From assembly GCF_035594125.1 (NCBI RefSeq), contig NC_087151.1:20741753-20805752 (forward strand): a DNA stretch of 64,000 nt. Reading direction: 5' to 3'. Origin of the DNA: Scylla paramamosain (Eukaryota > Arthropoda > Malacostraca > Decapoda > Portunidae). Below are positions 12,346 to 24,517 of this stretch, piece after piece (the stretch's first letter is position 1; each line of letters opens with the position of its first letter). A model generated the notes under the pieces. That model was not told the origin of the DNA. It was given only the letters and a program-made list of their open reading frames with translations, and did no database searches. A program made the translations under genes and the position numbers.

Positions 12346-12582
12346 GTGTCTGAAGCAACTGACAGTAACCCCTTTTCTGTTCCCTCCTACTTTCCCTATC
12401 CTCATTTTCAATCCAAAGCTGGATGTTGCGTGTATGTGCGCAACGGCTCTCGTACCCACGCTCTTGAATCTTCCGAGTTTTCCACTATCTGGCTACGACT
12501 ACAGAGTCACTCTCAAACTAAATTTATCTGTGCTGTATACCACTCACCTAACTCCTCTGACAATAAGAAATTCTTTGACTAA
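12346..12582 (+). pseudogene. Copy B: endonuclease N-terminal part
   Basis: The frame matches copy D residues from about 77 on, with 'FSVPSYFPYPHFQSKAGCCV' and '[20 protein letters not shown]' visible. It is part of the apurinic-type endonuclease domain that nicks the target before reverse transcription. The upstream part, including the region of the L-T-E catalytic box, is in another frame (about 12300-12345). A stop near 12580 breaks it. Confidence 0.75.
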
Positions 12583-12736
12583 ACTTCCAAAGTGAGCACA
12601 TTCTCTCTTCCCTTTTGCAGCGATCTCCATTCTTGGAGACTTCAATGTTCACCACCAGCTTTGGCTTTCCTCTCCCTTCACTGACCATGCTGGTGAATTA
12701 GCCTTCAACTTTGCTATCCCCCACGACCTAGAGTAA

Positions 12737-12973
12737 TTGGTGCAACACCCTACTCGTATTCCTGACCGTCTTGGAGATACGCCTAACATTCTTGACCTTT
12801 TCCTGACCTCTAATCCTGATTATGCTGTCACCCTTTCTTCTCCACTGGACTCCTCCGATCACAATCTCATATCTGTATCTTGTCCTCTCTCTCCAATCCC
12901 TTCTCAGGATCCACCTAAGCGAAGATGCCTCTGTCGTTTTGCCTCTAATAGTTGGGGGGACCTGACTATTTAG
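12737..12973 (+). pseudogene. Copy B: endonuclease C-terminal part
   Basis: '[20 protein letters not shown]' and the S-D-H-N-L-I-S box are present; the Asp-His pair is the terminal catalytic motif of this endonuclease family. The G-D-F-N box is readable in another frame at about 12638-12650. The domain is therefore complete in content but split over frames. Confidence 0.75.
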
Positions 12974-13462
12974 CTGATTTTCCATGGAATGACTACTGCT
13001 CCTGTGTCAGAAACCGTCTTTGTGTGCCGAGCGCATAACAGAGATGATAGTGTCTGGCACAGAGGCGTACGTTCTTCCCTCTTTTTCTCGACCTAAACCT
13101 TGCAAACCTTGGTTTAACACAGCTTGTTCTCGTGTTATATATATGCTATATATGATAGAGAGGTGGCCCACCAAAGGTACTTAAGCCTTTCATCACCAGA
13201 ATCTCATGCACTTTATATTTCTTCCCAGAACCAAGCAAAGTCTGTTCTCTAACTAGCCAAAAAACTCCTTCATTAACAGAGTGTCAAAATTTTTTTTTTA
13301 AGATCTAACTCCCCTTGTGACTTCTGGCACCTAGCCAAAAAAATCTCCAATAACTTTGCTTTTTCTTCTTTCACTCCTTTATTTCAACCAGATGGCACCA
13401 CTGCTATCACATCTATCTCTAAAGCTGAACTCTTTGCTTAAACTTTTGCTAAAAACTCTACC

Positions 13463-13837
13463 TTGGACGATTCAAGGCTTGTTCCTCCCTCTCCTCCACC
13501 CTCTGACTACTTCATGTTACCTATTAAAATTCTTCGCAATGATGCTTTCCATGCTGGCCTAAATGCTCTGAAGGCTTATGGACCTGATGGGGTCCCTCCT
13601 ATTGTTCTCCGAAACTGTGCCTCCGTGCTTGCACCTTGCTTATTCAAACTCTTTCAGCTCGGTCTATCAACATCTACCTTTCCTTCATGCTGGAAGTTTG
13701 CCTACATTCAACCTGTTCCTAAAAAGGGTGACCGTTCTAATCCCACAGACTACCGTCGTGCCTATCTAAAGATTTTGAATCTATCCTCAACAGGAAGAAA
13801 CTTTTGCTGTTGCCTTGGATATATCAAAAGCTTTTGA
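13463..13837 (+). pseudogene. Copy B: reverse transcriptase fingers
   Basis: The frame carries 'GLNALKAYGPDGVPPIVLRN' and 'YIQPVPKKGDRSNPTDY'. The segment after the 'NRKI' region is deleted, so the frame runs from the fingers directly into 'CCCLGYIKSF', a frameshifted version of the motif A region. The palm downstream reads Y-A-D-D followed by Asn in another frame (about 13972-13985). Confidence 0.75.
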
Positions 13838-14252
13838 TAGAGTCTGGCACAAAGCTGTTTTTCTAAATCTATTAACAGTGGTGTTCTTCAGGATACTTTC
13901 CTGTCACCCACTCTCTTCTTATTATTCATCAATGACCTTCTAGACCAAACTTCTTGTCCTATTCACTTCTACGCTGATGATAACACCCTGCACTTTTCCA
14001 CGTCTTTTCATAGACTTCAGAAGTAAACATTTCATGCAGGGAAGCCACAGAACGCCTGACTTCTGATCTTTCTAAAATTTCTGATTGGGGCAGAGCAAAT
14101 TTGGTATTGTTCCGTGCCTCAAAAACCCAGTTCCTCCATTTATGAGCTTGAGACAACCTTCCAGACAACTATCCCCTCTTCCTCAATGACACTCAACTGT
14201 TCCCCATTTTTACAATGAGCATCCTCGGTCTGTCCTTTACTTATAATCTGAA

Positions 14253-14786
14253 GTGGAAACCTCACACCTCATCTCTAGCTTCTATAGCTTCTATATAACA
14301 GCTTCTATAAAGTTAGGCGTTCTGAGACTTCTTCGCCATTTTTTTAACACCCCCCCCCTGCTCTTAACTCTGTACAAGGGCCTTATCCGTCCATGTATGA
14401 AGTATGCTTCACATGTCTGGGAGGGTTCCACTCATACTGCTCTTCTAGACAGGGTGGAATCAAAAGCTTTTCGTCTCATCACCTCCTCTTCTGTAGCTGA
14501 TTGTCTTCAGCCTCTCTCTCATCGCTACAATGTTGCATCTCTAACTATCTTCTACCGGTATTTTCATGCTAACTGCTCTTCTGATCTTGCTAACTGCGTG
14601 CCTCCCCTCCTCCCGCGGACTCACTGCACAAGACTTTCTTCTTTCTCCCACCCCAATTCTGTCTATCTCTCTAATGCAAGAGTTATCCAGCATTCTCAGT
14701 TATTCATCCCTTTCTCTGGTAAATTCTGGAACTCGCTGCCTGCTTCTGCATTTCCATCTTCCTATGACGAATTCCTTCAAGGTTGA
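14253..14786 (+). pseudogene. Copy B: thumb and C-terminal region
   Basis: The frame matches copy D C-terminal sequence: 'LLTLYKGLIRPCMKYASHVW', 'NCSSDLANCVPPLLPRTHCT' and 'LFIPFSGKFWNSLPASAFPS'. The last residues ('SFKREVSRHL' in copy D) are lost by a frameshift near 14775. A short run of extra bases around 14280-14300 duplicates 'cttctata'. Confidence 0.75.
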
Positions 14787-15991
14787 GGTTGAAGACACTT
14801 ATCCTTCAGTTTTTGACTACTGCTCTGGATTCTTTTCTGGGACTGGCATCTCAGTGGGCTTTTTTTTTTTATCATTTTTTTTATTGGATTTTTTTTGCCC
14901 TCGGCCACTGTCTCTTCTATATGAAAAAAAAATAAATACATAAATAAAATTAAAAATAAAAACACAGGTTTCTTTGTATGCATTTTGGCGTTTTGATACT
15001 TAACATTGTGAAAGTCTCATAATACCTGTTTTTTGGTAATGGTGTTCTGTTTCTCAATTTAGAGTACTATTCACGTGTTTTAGCGTTTTCATACCTAGGA
15101 ACTTCAAAAAACACTCATAATACACTTTTGTGATTATATCGTTTCGTTTTCCTGTATTGGCTAATTTCCACGTCTTTTGTCGTTTTGGTACCAAACAAAC
15201 TGAAAAAAAAACACTTAAAACATAAATTTTTTGGAAATATTCTTTTATTCCAGAATGTGTTCTTTGTATGTATTTTGCATTTTGGTAACTAATATGGTGA
15301 ATCATACTTATAATACACGTTTTTTGTTAATGATATTCTGTTACCTAACATAGATTAATATTCATATGTTTTAGCGTGTCTGCACCTAAGAATCTTAAAA
15401 GACTCATAAGACGCGTTTGTGGTTTAGTTTCGTTATATTTTCTAATTTGTATGTGTTTTGCCGTTTTAGTACCTAAGAAACTGAAAAACATCGAAGACAC
15501 GTTTTGGGTAATGTTCCATGTATTTTAGAGTTTTGGTACATAAATAGCGTAAAAAAAAGTAAAAGACACAATTTTGATAACATTGTTTTAGTTTTCCAAT
15601 ACAGGTTTTTTTTCCTTTGTTTTTAGCGTTTTTATGCCTAATATGCTTAAAAAAACGCAAATGACACGTTTGTGATAATGTCATTTCATAACCCCATATT
15701 GGGTGCTTTCCATGCATTTCGTCATTTTGGTAATTAACAGGTGCAAATAAACTAAAAATACACTTTTTTGATGAAGTTGTTCAGTTTCTCCTAAAAGGAC
15801 GTTTAGCATGCGTTTTAGCGTTTTTGGTACGTAGGAAGATGAAAACACAAAAAAATAACTTTTTGGTGATGTTTTCTTTTTCAATATAGTGTGCTTTGAA
15901 TGCACTTTGCCGTTTTGGCACCTAACAAATAAAAAAAAAAAATCATTCATAATACAGGTATTTTAATAATGTAGTTCTGTTTCTTCATAGA

Positions 15992-16118
<127 letters not shown>

Positions 16119-18786
16119 TCATGCATTTTAGCTTTTTGGTATCTATAATAATAATTATTGTTGTTTTGTTCCTCAGTATGGAGCTATTCATGTGCTTTAG
16201 AATTCTGATACCTAAGAATATCAAAAACAATCATAGCAAATGTTTTTGATTATACAATTTCTTTCTTTTCTTTATAATAGCTACTTTGCGATTTTGTACC
16301 TAATAAACTGAAAAACATGTAAAATATATATTTTTGGAAATAATGTTATGTTTCTCAATATGGAAATATTCATAAGTTTTAGCATTTCAGCATCTAAGAA
16401 CCTTAAAAACACTCATCAGACACATTTGTGGTAATATTGTTTTATTTTCCCATATCAACTAATTTGCATTTGATTTGCGGTTTTGGTACCTAATAAACTC
16501 GAAAACACCCTAAACACAAGTTTTTTGGTAATATTGTTCTGGTCCTCCAGATATGGTGTTTTACATGTATTTTAGAGTTTTGGTACGTAAGAGGCTCAAA
16601 AACATTTAAAATACATGATTTGTTAGTAATGTTTAGTTTTCCCAAATGAGATGTTTTCCATGCTTTTAGCTTTTTGGTGCCTTGTATGCTCAAAACAAGG
16701 AAATGACAGGTTTCTGGTAATGTTGTTTCATTACCCAATATAGGATGCTTTCCATGCATTTTGTATGTTTGGTATCTAACAAGACGAAAAAAACACTTAA
16801 AATACAGTCTTTTGATGAAGTTGTTCTGTTTTATCCATTTTATTTATTTATTTATCTATTTTTTATTTTTATTTTTTTCTTTGCGTGCGTTTTAGTGTTT
16901 TGGTACGTAACTAGTTTGAAAACACTAAAAAGACACTTTTTTGGTGATGTTTTCTTTTCTAATTTCGTGTGCTTTGTATGCACTTTGGCGTTTTGGTACC
17001 TAACATTCATAATACAGGTTATTGTTATTGTAGTTCTGTTTCTTCATATATATTTCTTTTTATGCATTTTGTCGTTTTGGTGCCTAACACGGTAAATAAG
17101 ACTCATAATGCCCATTTTTGTCAATTACATTCTGTTACTAAACATAAAATAATATTAACATGTTTTAGAGTTTCAGCACCAGTAAACCTTAAAAACACTT
17201 GTCAAATACGTTTGTAATACTATCATTGTATCCACATATTAGCATATTTCCATGTGTTTTGGCGTTTTGATAAACTCAAACAGACTCAAAACATTCGTTT
17301 TTTGTAATGTTCTTTTTCACCAGGAAGTGTATTTTTGCTTCCATTTTAGAGTTTTGGTATGTTACAAGCTTAATAACCATCAAAATACACGATTTTGGTA
17401 ATATTGTTTAATTTTCATATATCGGGTGTTTTCCATGCTTTTTAGTGTTTTCGTGGCTGATATGCTCAAAAACACGCAAATGACACGTTTCTTGACCTGT
17501 CATCTCATTATTGTTTATAGAGTGTTTTGCTTGCATTTTGGGGTTTTATTACCTAACAAGCTAAAAAATCACTAAAAATACATTTAAAATGAAGTTGTTC
17601 GATTTCTCCATAAATGAGTCTTATGTTTTGAATGCGTTTTAGCGTTTCGGCACGTAAACAGTTGAAAACCATCAAAATCCACGTTTTTCGGTAATGTTAT
17701 TATATTTTCAAATATAGTGTGCTTTGCATGCATTTTGACGTTTTAGTACCTAGCAAATTCAAAAACATTTATAATACATATTTTTGGTAAAGTAGTTCGG
17801 GTTCTTCATATAGATTTTTTTTTTTGGCATTTTGGCGTTTTGGTATCTAACATGGTGAATAAGACTCATAATACACGTTTTTTTTGGTAATATTAATCTC
17901 TCTCCCAATATAGAGTACTATTCACGTGTTTTAGCGTTCTGATACATAACAACATCAACAACACTGATAACACACTTTTGTGATTATATAATTTAATTTC
18001 CATACATTGGCTACTTTGCATGTGTTTCCGCATTTTGGTACCTGAGAAACTGAAAAATACTTAAAGCACACGTTTTTGGAAATATTTCTCTGTTTCTTCA
18101 AAAAGGGTTACTTGTATGCATTTTGGCATTTTGGTATTTAACATGGTGAATCACACTCATAATACACATTTTTGATAAAGATATTGTTTCTAAAATACAG
18201 AGTAATATTCATGTGTTTTAGTGTTTCAGCAACTAAGAACCTTAAAAACACACATCGGAGACATTTGTGGTAATAACGTTTAGTTTCCTTATACTGTCTA
18301 CTTTGCATTTATTTTGACGTGTTGTTACCTAATAAAATAAAATAAAAATAACTAAAAACACATATTTTAGGTAATATCGTTTTGTTTCTTCAGAAAGGGT
18401 GTTTGGGTACGTAAAAACCTCAAAAACACTCAAAAATACATTGTTTTTTATAAAGTGTTTCCGTTTCTCCATAAAGGGTGTTGTGTTTGCGTTTTAGCGT
18501 TTTGATACCTCAAAAACCTCGTTTTTGGTAAAGTTGTTTTCATTTCCAATATAGTGTGCTTTGCATGCACTTTGATAATGTAGTTTTGTTCTTTCACATA
18601 GGTCTCTTTATATGCATTTTAGCGTTTTATTACTTAAAATGGTGAATAAGACTCATAGTAAACGTTTTTGGTAATGTTGGTCTGTTTCTCAGTATAATGT
18701 ACTATTAACGTGTTTTAGCTTTCTGATACCTTAGGACATCAAAAACACTCATATTACAAGTTTCTTTATATAAGCTACATTGTACG

Positions 18787-18812
18787 TTTTTTTTTTTTTT
18801 TTTTTTTTTTTT
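18787..18812. repeat. Poly-T homopolymer (26 bp)
   Basis: T run in a P2 monomer after 'cattgtacg', just upstream of the insertion site of copy C. Confidence 0.9.
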
Positions 18813-18994
18813 GCGTTTTGGTAGCTAAGAAACTTAAAAACACGTTTTTATGTAGGGACACAGGCCAAGGGCAACAAAAATCTCCCACCAACAAAAACAT
18901 AAATACAAAATAAATAAAAAAATAAATAAAAAACCCAGTGAGACAATGGTCCCTGTACAGGTTCCGATGCAGCAGTCAACAATGCATAAGTGTC

Positions 18995-19228
18995 TTAAAT
19001 GATAAGTGTCTTGAAGGAATTCAATTTATAGGAAGGTGGAAACACATAATCAGTCATGGAGTTCCAAACTTTACCAGAGAAAGGAATTAATAATTGAGAA
19101 TACTGGTTAACTCTTGCATTAGAGAGGTGGACAGAATAGGGGTGAGAGAAAGAAAAAAAGTCTTGTGCAGAGAGGCCGCAGGCGGAGGGGAGGCATGCAG
19201 TTAGCAGGATCAGAAGAGCAGTTAGCAT
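18995..19228 (-). pseudogene. Copy C: C-terminal region
   Basis: The second half reads 'SVHLSNARVNQYSQLLIPFS' and 'VWNSMTDYVFPPS', matching the post-RT region of copy D. W-N-S-L-P has become W-N-S-M-T. The first 25 residues are a different frame of the same gene. Confidence 0.65.
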
Positions 19229-19705
19229 GAAAATAGCGGTAGAGGGTAGCTAAAGATTTAACATTGCGTCGGTGAGAAAGCTGATGCCAGTCAGTTAAAT
19301 GAGAATTGATGATACGAAAATCTTTTCATTCCACTCTGTCTAAAATAGCCGTATGAGTGGAATCCCCCAAACATGTGAAGTATATTCCATGCATGGACGG
19401 ATAAGGACCTTGTATAGGCTTAGAAGCTTAGGAGATGAGAAAAATTGTCCTAGAAGTCTCAGAACACCTAACTTCAAAGAAGCGTTTTTAGCTAGAGATG
19501 AGTTTTGAAGTTTCTAGTTTAGGTTATACAAAAAAAAAAAAAAACAGATGTTCAGTGTAGAAGAGATTAACAATTGATTGTCTTTATACAAGAGAGGATA
19601 GTTGTCTGGAAGGTTGTGTTGAGTTGATTGGTGGAGGAATTGAGTTTTTAAGGCATTAAACAATTAATGCAAACAATTAATCAGAAATTTTAGAGAGATC
19701 GAAAG

Positions 19706-19924
19706 TTAGGCATCCTTGCGTGAACTGTTTACTTTCGGAAGGGTTGAACGTCTATAGAAAGAAGTGGAAAAATGCAGGGTGGTATCATCAGCGTTGGATT
19801 GGATAGGATAATATGTTTGGTTTAGAAGGTCGTTAATCAGTAATGGGATGACAGTGGGTGACAGGACAGTACACTTAGGAACACCTCTATTAATAGATTT
19901 AGAAGAACAGTGATCGTCTACCAC
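19706..19924 (-). pseudogene. Copy C: reverse transcriptase palm, Y-A-D-D changed to N-A-D-D
   Basis: Reads 'PLLINDLLNQTYYPIQSNAD' then 'DTTLHFSTSF'. The tyrosine of the catalytic box is Asn, and motif B G-V-P-Q-G has become G-V-P-K-C. Both changes would destroy polymerase activity. Further frameshifts surround it. Confidence 0.75.
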
Positions 19925-20118
19925 AGGAGCAATAGAACAGTCAGAGAGGAAACTTGTGATGAAGATACAGAGAGAAGAATAGAAGCTGTAGGTGGGTAGT
20001 TTTGGAAATCAAAGTTTTAGGCCAGACTCTATTAAAAAAGAAAATAATATGTATAAGGCAACAGCAAAAGTTTTACCAAAATCTCTCAAAGAGGATGACC
20101 GAGATTCAATAAGGAAAG

Positions 20119-20367
20119 CTAGATCAAAAGTAGAGCGGCCTTGACGGAACCGAAACAGGCAATTAGATAGAAGTTTGTCAAGTGATATATGTTTAATAAT
20201 CTTCCTGTTGAAGGTAGATTCAAAAACTTTAGATAGGAAATTAAAGCAATAGGACGGTAGTTTGAGGGATTAGAATGCCCACCATTTTTAGGAAAAGGCT
20301 GAATGTAGGTAAACTTCCAGCAAGAAGGAAAGGTAGATATTGAGAGGCAGAGTTGAAAGAGTTTCAC
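20119..20367 (-). pseudogene. Copy C: reverse transcriptase fingers
   Basis: Contains 'KLFQLCLSISTFPSCWKFTY' followed by 'IQPFPKNGGHSNPSNYRPIA', the fingers block with K-K-G-D altered to K-N-G-G. It lies directly upstream (minus strand) of the palm piece. Confidence 0.75.
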
Positions 20368-20869
20368 TAGGCAAGGTGCCAGAACAGAAACACGGTTTCG
20401 TAGAAGAAGAGGGACCCCATCATGTTCATAAGCCTTCCGAGGTTTTAGGCCAACGAGGGCATGGAAAACTTCATTACGAAGAATTTTAATAGGTTGAAAG
20501 AAGTAGTCAGAGGGTGGAGGAGAGGCAGGATAGCAAAGGTTTGACCGAAGAGTTCAGTTTTAGAAATAGATGTGATAGCAATGATGCCATCTGTTTGAAA
20601 TAAAGGAAATAAAAAAAAGGAGCAAAGTTATTGGAGAAGTTTTTGGATAGATGCCAGAAGTCACGAGGGGAGTTAGATCTTGAAAGATTTTGACACTTTC
20701 TTTTAATGAAGGAAGTTTTGGCTACTTAGAGAACAGACTTGGCATGGTTCCGGGCAGACATATAAAGTTCATGAGATTATGATGTTGGAAGGCTTAAGTA
20801 CTTTTTTGTGGGCCACCTCTCAATTATACAGCATGAGAACAGGCTGTGTTAAACAAAGGTTTGGAGGAT

Positions 20870-21235
20870 TTAGGTCGAGAAAAAGAGTGAGGAATGTATG
20901 CCTGCCTCTATGCTAGACACTATCTCTTCTGTTATGCACTCGGCACACAGATACGGGTCTATGACACGGATGCAGTAGTCCTTCCAAGAAAAATCAGCAA
21001 AATACCTCCTCAGGTCCTTCCAACTAACAGAGGCAAAAAGCCAGAGGCACCTCCGGCTAGGGTGATCCAAAAGAAGGATTGGAGCGACAGGACAAGATAC
21101 AGATATGAGATTGTGATCGGAGGAGCCCAATTGAGAAGAGATGGTAACAGCATAAGGATTAGAGGTAATGAAAATGTCAAGAATACCTGGCGTATCTCGA
21201 GGATAACGAGGAATACAGGTAGGATGTTGCACCAA
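20870..21235 (-). pseudogene. Copy C: endonuclease C-terminus and linker
   Basis: Reads '[20 protein letters not shown]' and '[15 protein letters not shown]', the last catalytic box of the endonuclease, then '[20 protein letters not shown]' of the linker. It remains open for 121 codons, longer than the other endonuclease pieces of this copy. Confidence 0.75.
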
Positions 21236-21328
21236 TTACACTAGGTCATGGAGCATAATTGAAGGCTACTTCACCAGGATGGTCAGTGAAGTGAGAGGAA
21301 AGCCAAAGCTGGAGTTAACACTGAAGTC

Positions 21329-21544
21329 TCAAATAATGGTGATCTCTGTAAAAGGGAAGAAATAATGTGCTCCACTTTGAAAATAAAGCAGGCAAAGAAT
21401 TTTCTTATTGTCAGAGGAGATAGGTGAGAGGAATACAGCACAGATAAATTTAGTTTGAGAGTGACTCTGTAGTCGTAGCCAGACAGTATAAAACTCTGAA
21501 GATTCGATAGCGTGGGCGCGAGAGCAGGTTAAGTCACTTCGCAT
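21329..21544 (-). pseudogene. Copy C: endonuclease middle part
   Basis: Reads 'CSRAHAIESSEFYTVWLRLQ' and 'SHSQTKFICAVFLSPISSD', as in copy D residues 112-150. The annotated start lies at the 5' truncation point of copy C. The G-D-F-N box further on is out of frame. Confidence 0.7.
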
Positions 21545-22626
21545 ATAAAAACAACATCAAGATTTGGATTAAAACACAGGTTTTTGGAAATGTTGTTCTG
21601 TTTCTCTAGAAAGGGTTGTTTGTATCCATTTTCATCATTCTGGTAGCATAAATGGTGAATCACACTCATAATAAACGTTTTTGATGACTATATTGTATTT
21701 CTTAATATTGTGTAATATCTATTAATTTGTTTCAACGTTTTAGCATCTAAGAACCTTAAAATCACTCATAAGACAGGTTTGTGGTAGTATCTTTACGTTT
21801 CCCATCATTGCATTTGTATAGGAATTTTAGTATATAATAAACTCAGAAATACTCAAAACACACGTTTTTGATAATGTTGTTGTGCTCCTCCAGAAATATT
21901 AATTTGAATGCATTTCAGAGTTTTGGTACGTAACAAGCTTAAAAACACTGAAAAGACATAATTTTAATAATATTGTTTTGTTTCTCAATATATATTTTTT
22001 TATATCTTTATTTATTTATTTATTCATTTATTTTTGTGTGTGTGCTTTGGTGTCTGATATCCTGAAAAAAAAAAAAAAAACGCAAATCACCCGTTTTTTA
22101 TTATGTCGTTTCATTATCTTATATAAGGTGCTTTGCATACATTTAGGCGTTTTGCTACCTAACAAACTAAAAAAAAAAAACTTTCTTCTTTAAGGGTGTT
22201 TTGCAAGCATTTTAGCGTTTAGGTACGTAAGAAGCTGGAAAACTCTGAAGAAAAACATTTTTGGTAATGCTGTTTTCTTTTCCAATATAGCGTGTTATAA
22301 ATGCAGTTTGGTCTTTTCCTATCCAACAGGTTAAAAAAAATTTTTTGGTATTGTTGTTCTGTTTCTTCATATAGGTTTCTCTGTATTCATCTAGGCGTTT
22401 TGGTTAATAACATGCTTAAAAACACTCAAAATCAACTTTTTAATGAAATTGTTGTTTCTCCATATATTGTGTTTTGCATGCTTTTTACCGGTTTTTGAAC
22501 GTAAGAAGATAAAAACACTCAAAAGCCACTTTTTTTTTGTATTTTTTTCTTCCTAATGTAGTGTGCTTTCTATGCACTTTGCCATTTTGGTACCTCAATA
22601 GTAGGGGAAAAAAAAAAAAAAAAAAA

Positions 22627-23366
<740 letters not shown>

Positions 23367-24344
23367 CTTCCTCAATATAGAGTACTATTTACGTGTTTTA
23401 GCGTTCTGATAGCTTAGAACATTAAAAACACTCATAATTCACGTTTATTATTATGTGTTCGTTTTCCTATGCTGGCTACTTTTCATGTGTCTTGGCTTTT
23501 TGTTACCAATCAAACAGTAAAACGCTTAAAACACACGCTTTAGGAAATGTTCTGCTTTCTTTTTATGAATTTTAGTGTTTTATTACCCAACATGGTGAAA
23601 CAGACTCATGACAGTTGTTTTAGTTAGTGATGTTCTGTTTCTCAGTATAGAGTAATACTAATTTGTTTTAGCGTTTCACCACCTATGAACATTAAAAACA
23701 TTCATAAGAGACGTTTGCGGTAATATTATTTAGATTTCCCTTATTAGTTGATTTGCATGTGTTTAACCAATATGGTTCCTAATAGACTGAAAAACTGTCA
23801 AAACATATGTTTTTGGTACCTAATAAGTTCATTTTATTTTTTTTTTTGGTGGGGGAGATAATGCTATTCTGTTTCTTTATATAGGTTTCTTTAAATGCAT
23901 TTTAATATTCTGTTAAGTAACAAGCTCAAAATACTCTTTTTTGATGAAGTTCTCTTTCTCCATTAAGAATACTTTCCATCTGTTTTAGCGTATTGAAAAA
24001 CACTCTCAAGAAAAGTTTTTGGGTAATGTTGTTTTCTTTTCCAGTATGGTATGCTTTGCATGGACTTTGGTATTTTGATACCTAAGAAGTTCAAAAACAT
24101 TTATAATACAGATTTTGGTAATATAGTTGTTTTTTTTTCATATAAGTATCTTTATATGTCTTTTGGCGTTTTGATATTTAAAATGGTGAATAAGTCTCAT
24201 AATACACGTCTTTGGTAATCTTGTACTTTTCCTCAATATTATTTACGTGTTTACCTGATACCTAAGAAAAACAAAAACACTAATAACGCCCGTTTATGAT
24301 TATATCGTTTCGTTTTATTATGTTGGTTACTTTACATGAGTTTT

Positions 24345-24464
24345 CTTTTCTTTAAGAAAGGACCCATCTTTAAGAAGGGACCCATCTTTAAGAAAGGACC
24401 CATCTTTAAGAAAGGAGATACCCATCTTTAAGAAAGGAGATCCCCATCTTTAAGAAAGGAGATA
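24345..24464 (+). repeat. Tandem iteration of an RT-coding 18/22-mer at the 5' junction of copy H
   Basis: The string coding P-I-F-K-K-G in the RT fingers is repeated with spacings 18, 18, 22 and 22 bp, plus a partial unit at 24350-24362. The last unit runs into the real coding sequence ('gataaaactttagc'). The 18-bp units lack the following 'gata'. In-frame coding is open only from 24410. Confidence 0.9.
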
Positions 24465-24517
24465 AAACTTTAGCGTCTAATTATAGACCTGTCAGCTTAA
24501 CTTCAGTTGTAGGTAAA

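Larger units (their letters stand above)
12274..14965 (+). mobile_element. Jockey-like non-LTR retrotransposon, copy B, 5' truncated
   Basis: Homology to copy D begins at 'atctaattttcaatctg', about 45 codons into the protein, so the leader and first residues are missing. Endonuclease, linker, RT fingers, part of the palm and the C-terminal region follow, and the copy ends in a 3' UTR and an A-rich tail (about 14922-14965). Compared with copy D there are two internal deletions in the RT (near 13797 and near 13863), of roughly 140 and 120 bp. It sits inside a P11 monomer: 'gtagtt' sequence precedes it and 'aggtttctttgtatgcattt' follows. Dead copy. Confidence 0.85.
18850..21570 (-). mobile_element. 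Jockey-like non-LTR retrotransposon, copy C, 5' truncated
   Basis: On the minus strand, homology to copy D starts near 21570 at the region coding for '[12 protein letters not shown]', so the leader and the first part of the endonuclease are absent. The rest of the endonuclease, linker, RT and C-terminal region are present in broken frames, then a 3' UTR containing an AAATA-rich stretch (18900-18935). Flanks show an imperfect target-site duplication: 'aaaacacgttttt' before (about 18837-18849) and 'aaaacacaggttttt' after (21571-21585). This fits target-primed reverse transcription. Confidence 0.85.

Noticed and set aside
12261..14972. Seven-base 'aggtttc' on both sides of copy B as a target-site duplication
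   Set aside because: The right-hand copy is part of the normal P11 monomer and the left one may be a chance variant of 'tgtttc'; too short to claim.
16838..16876. ATTT-rich stretch near 16850 as a regulatory element
   Set aside because: Simple-sequence expansion in a P9 monomer; nothing beyond composition supports a function.
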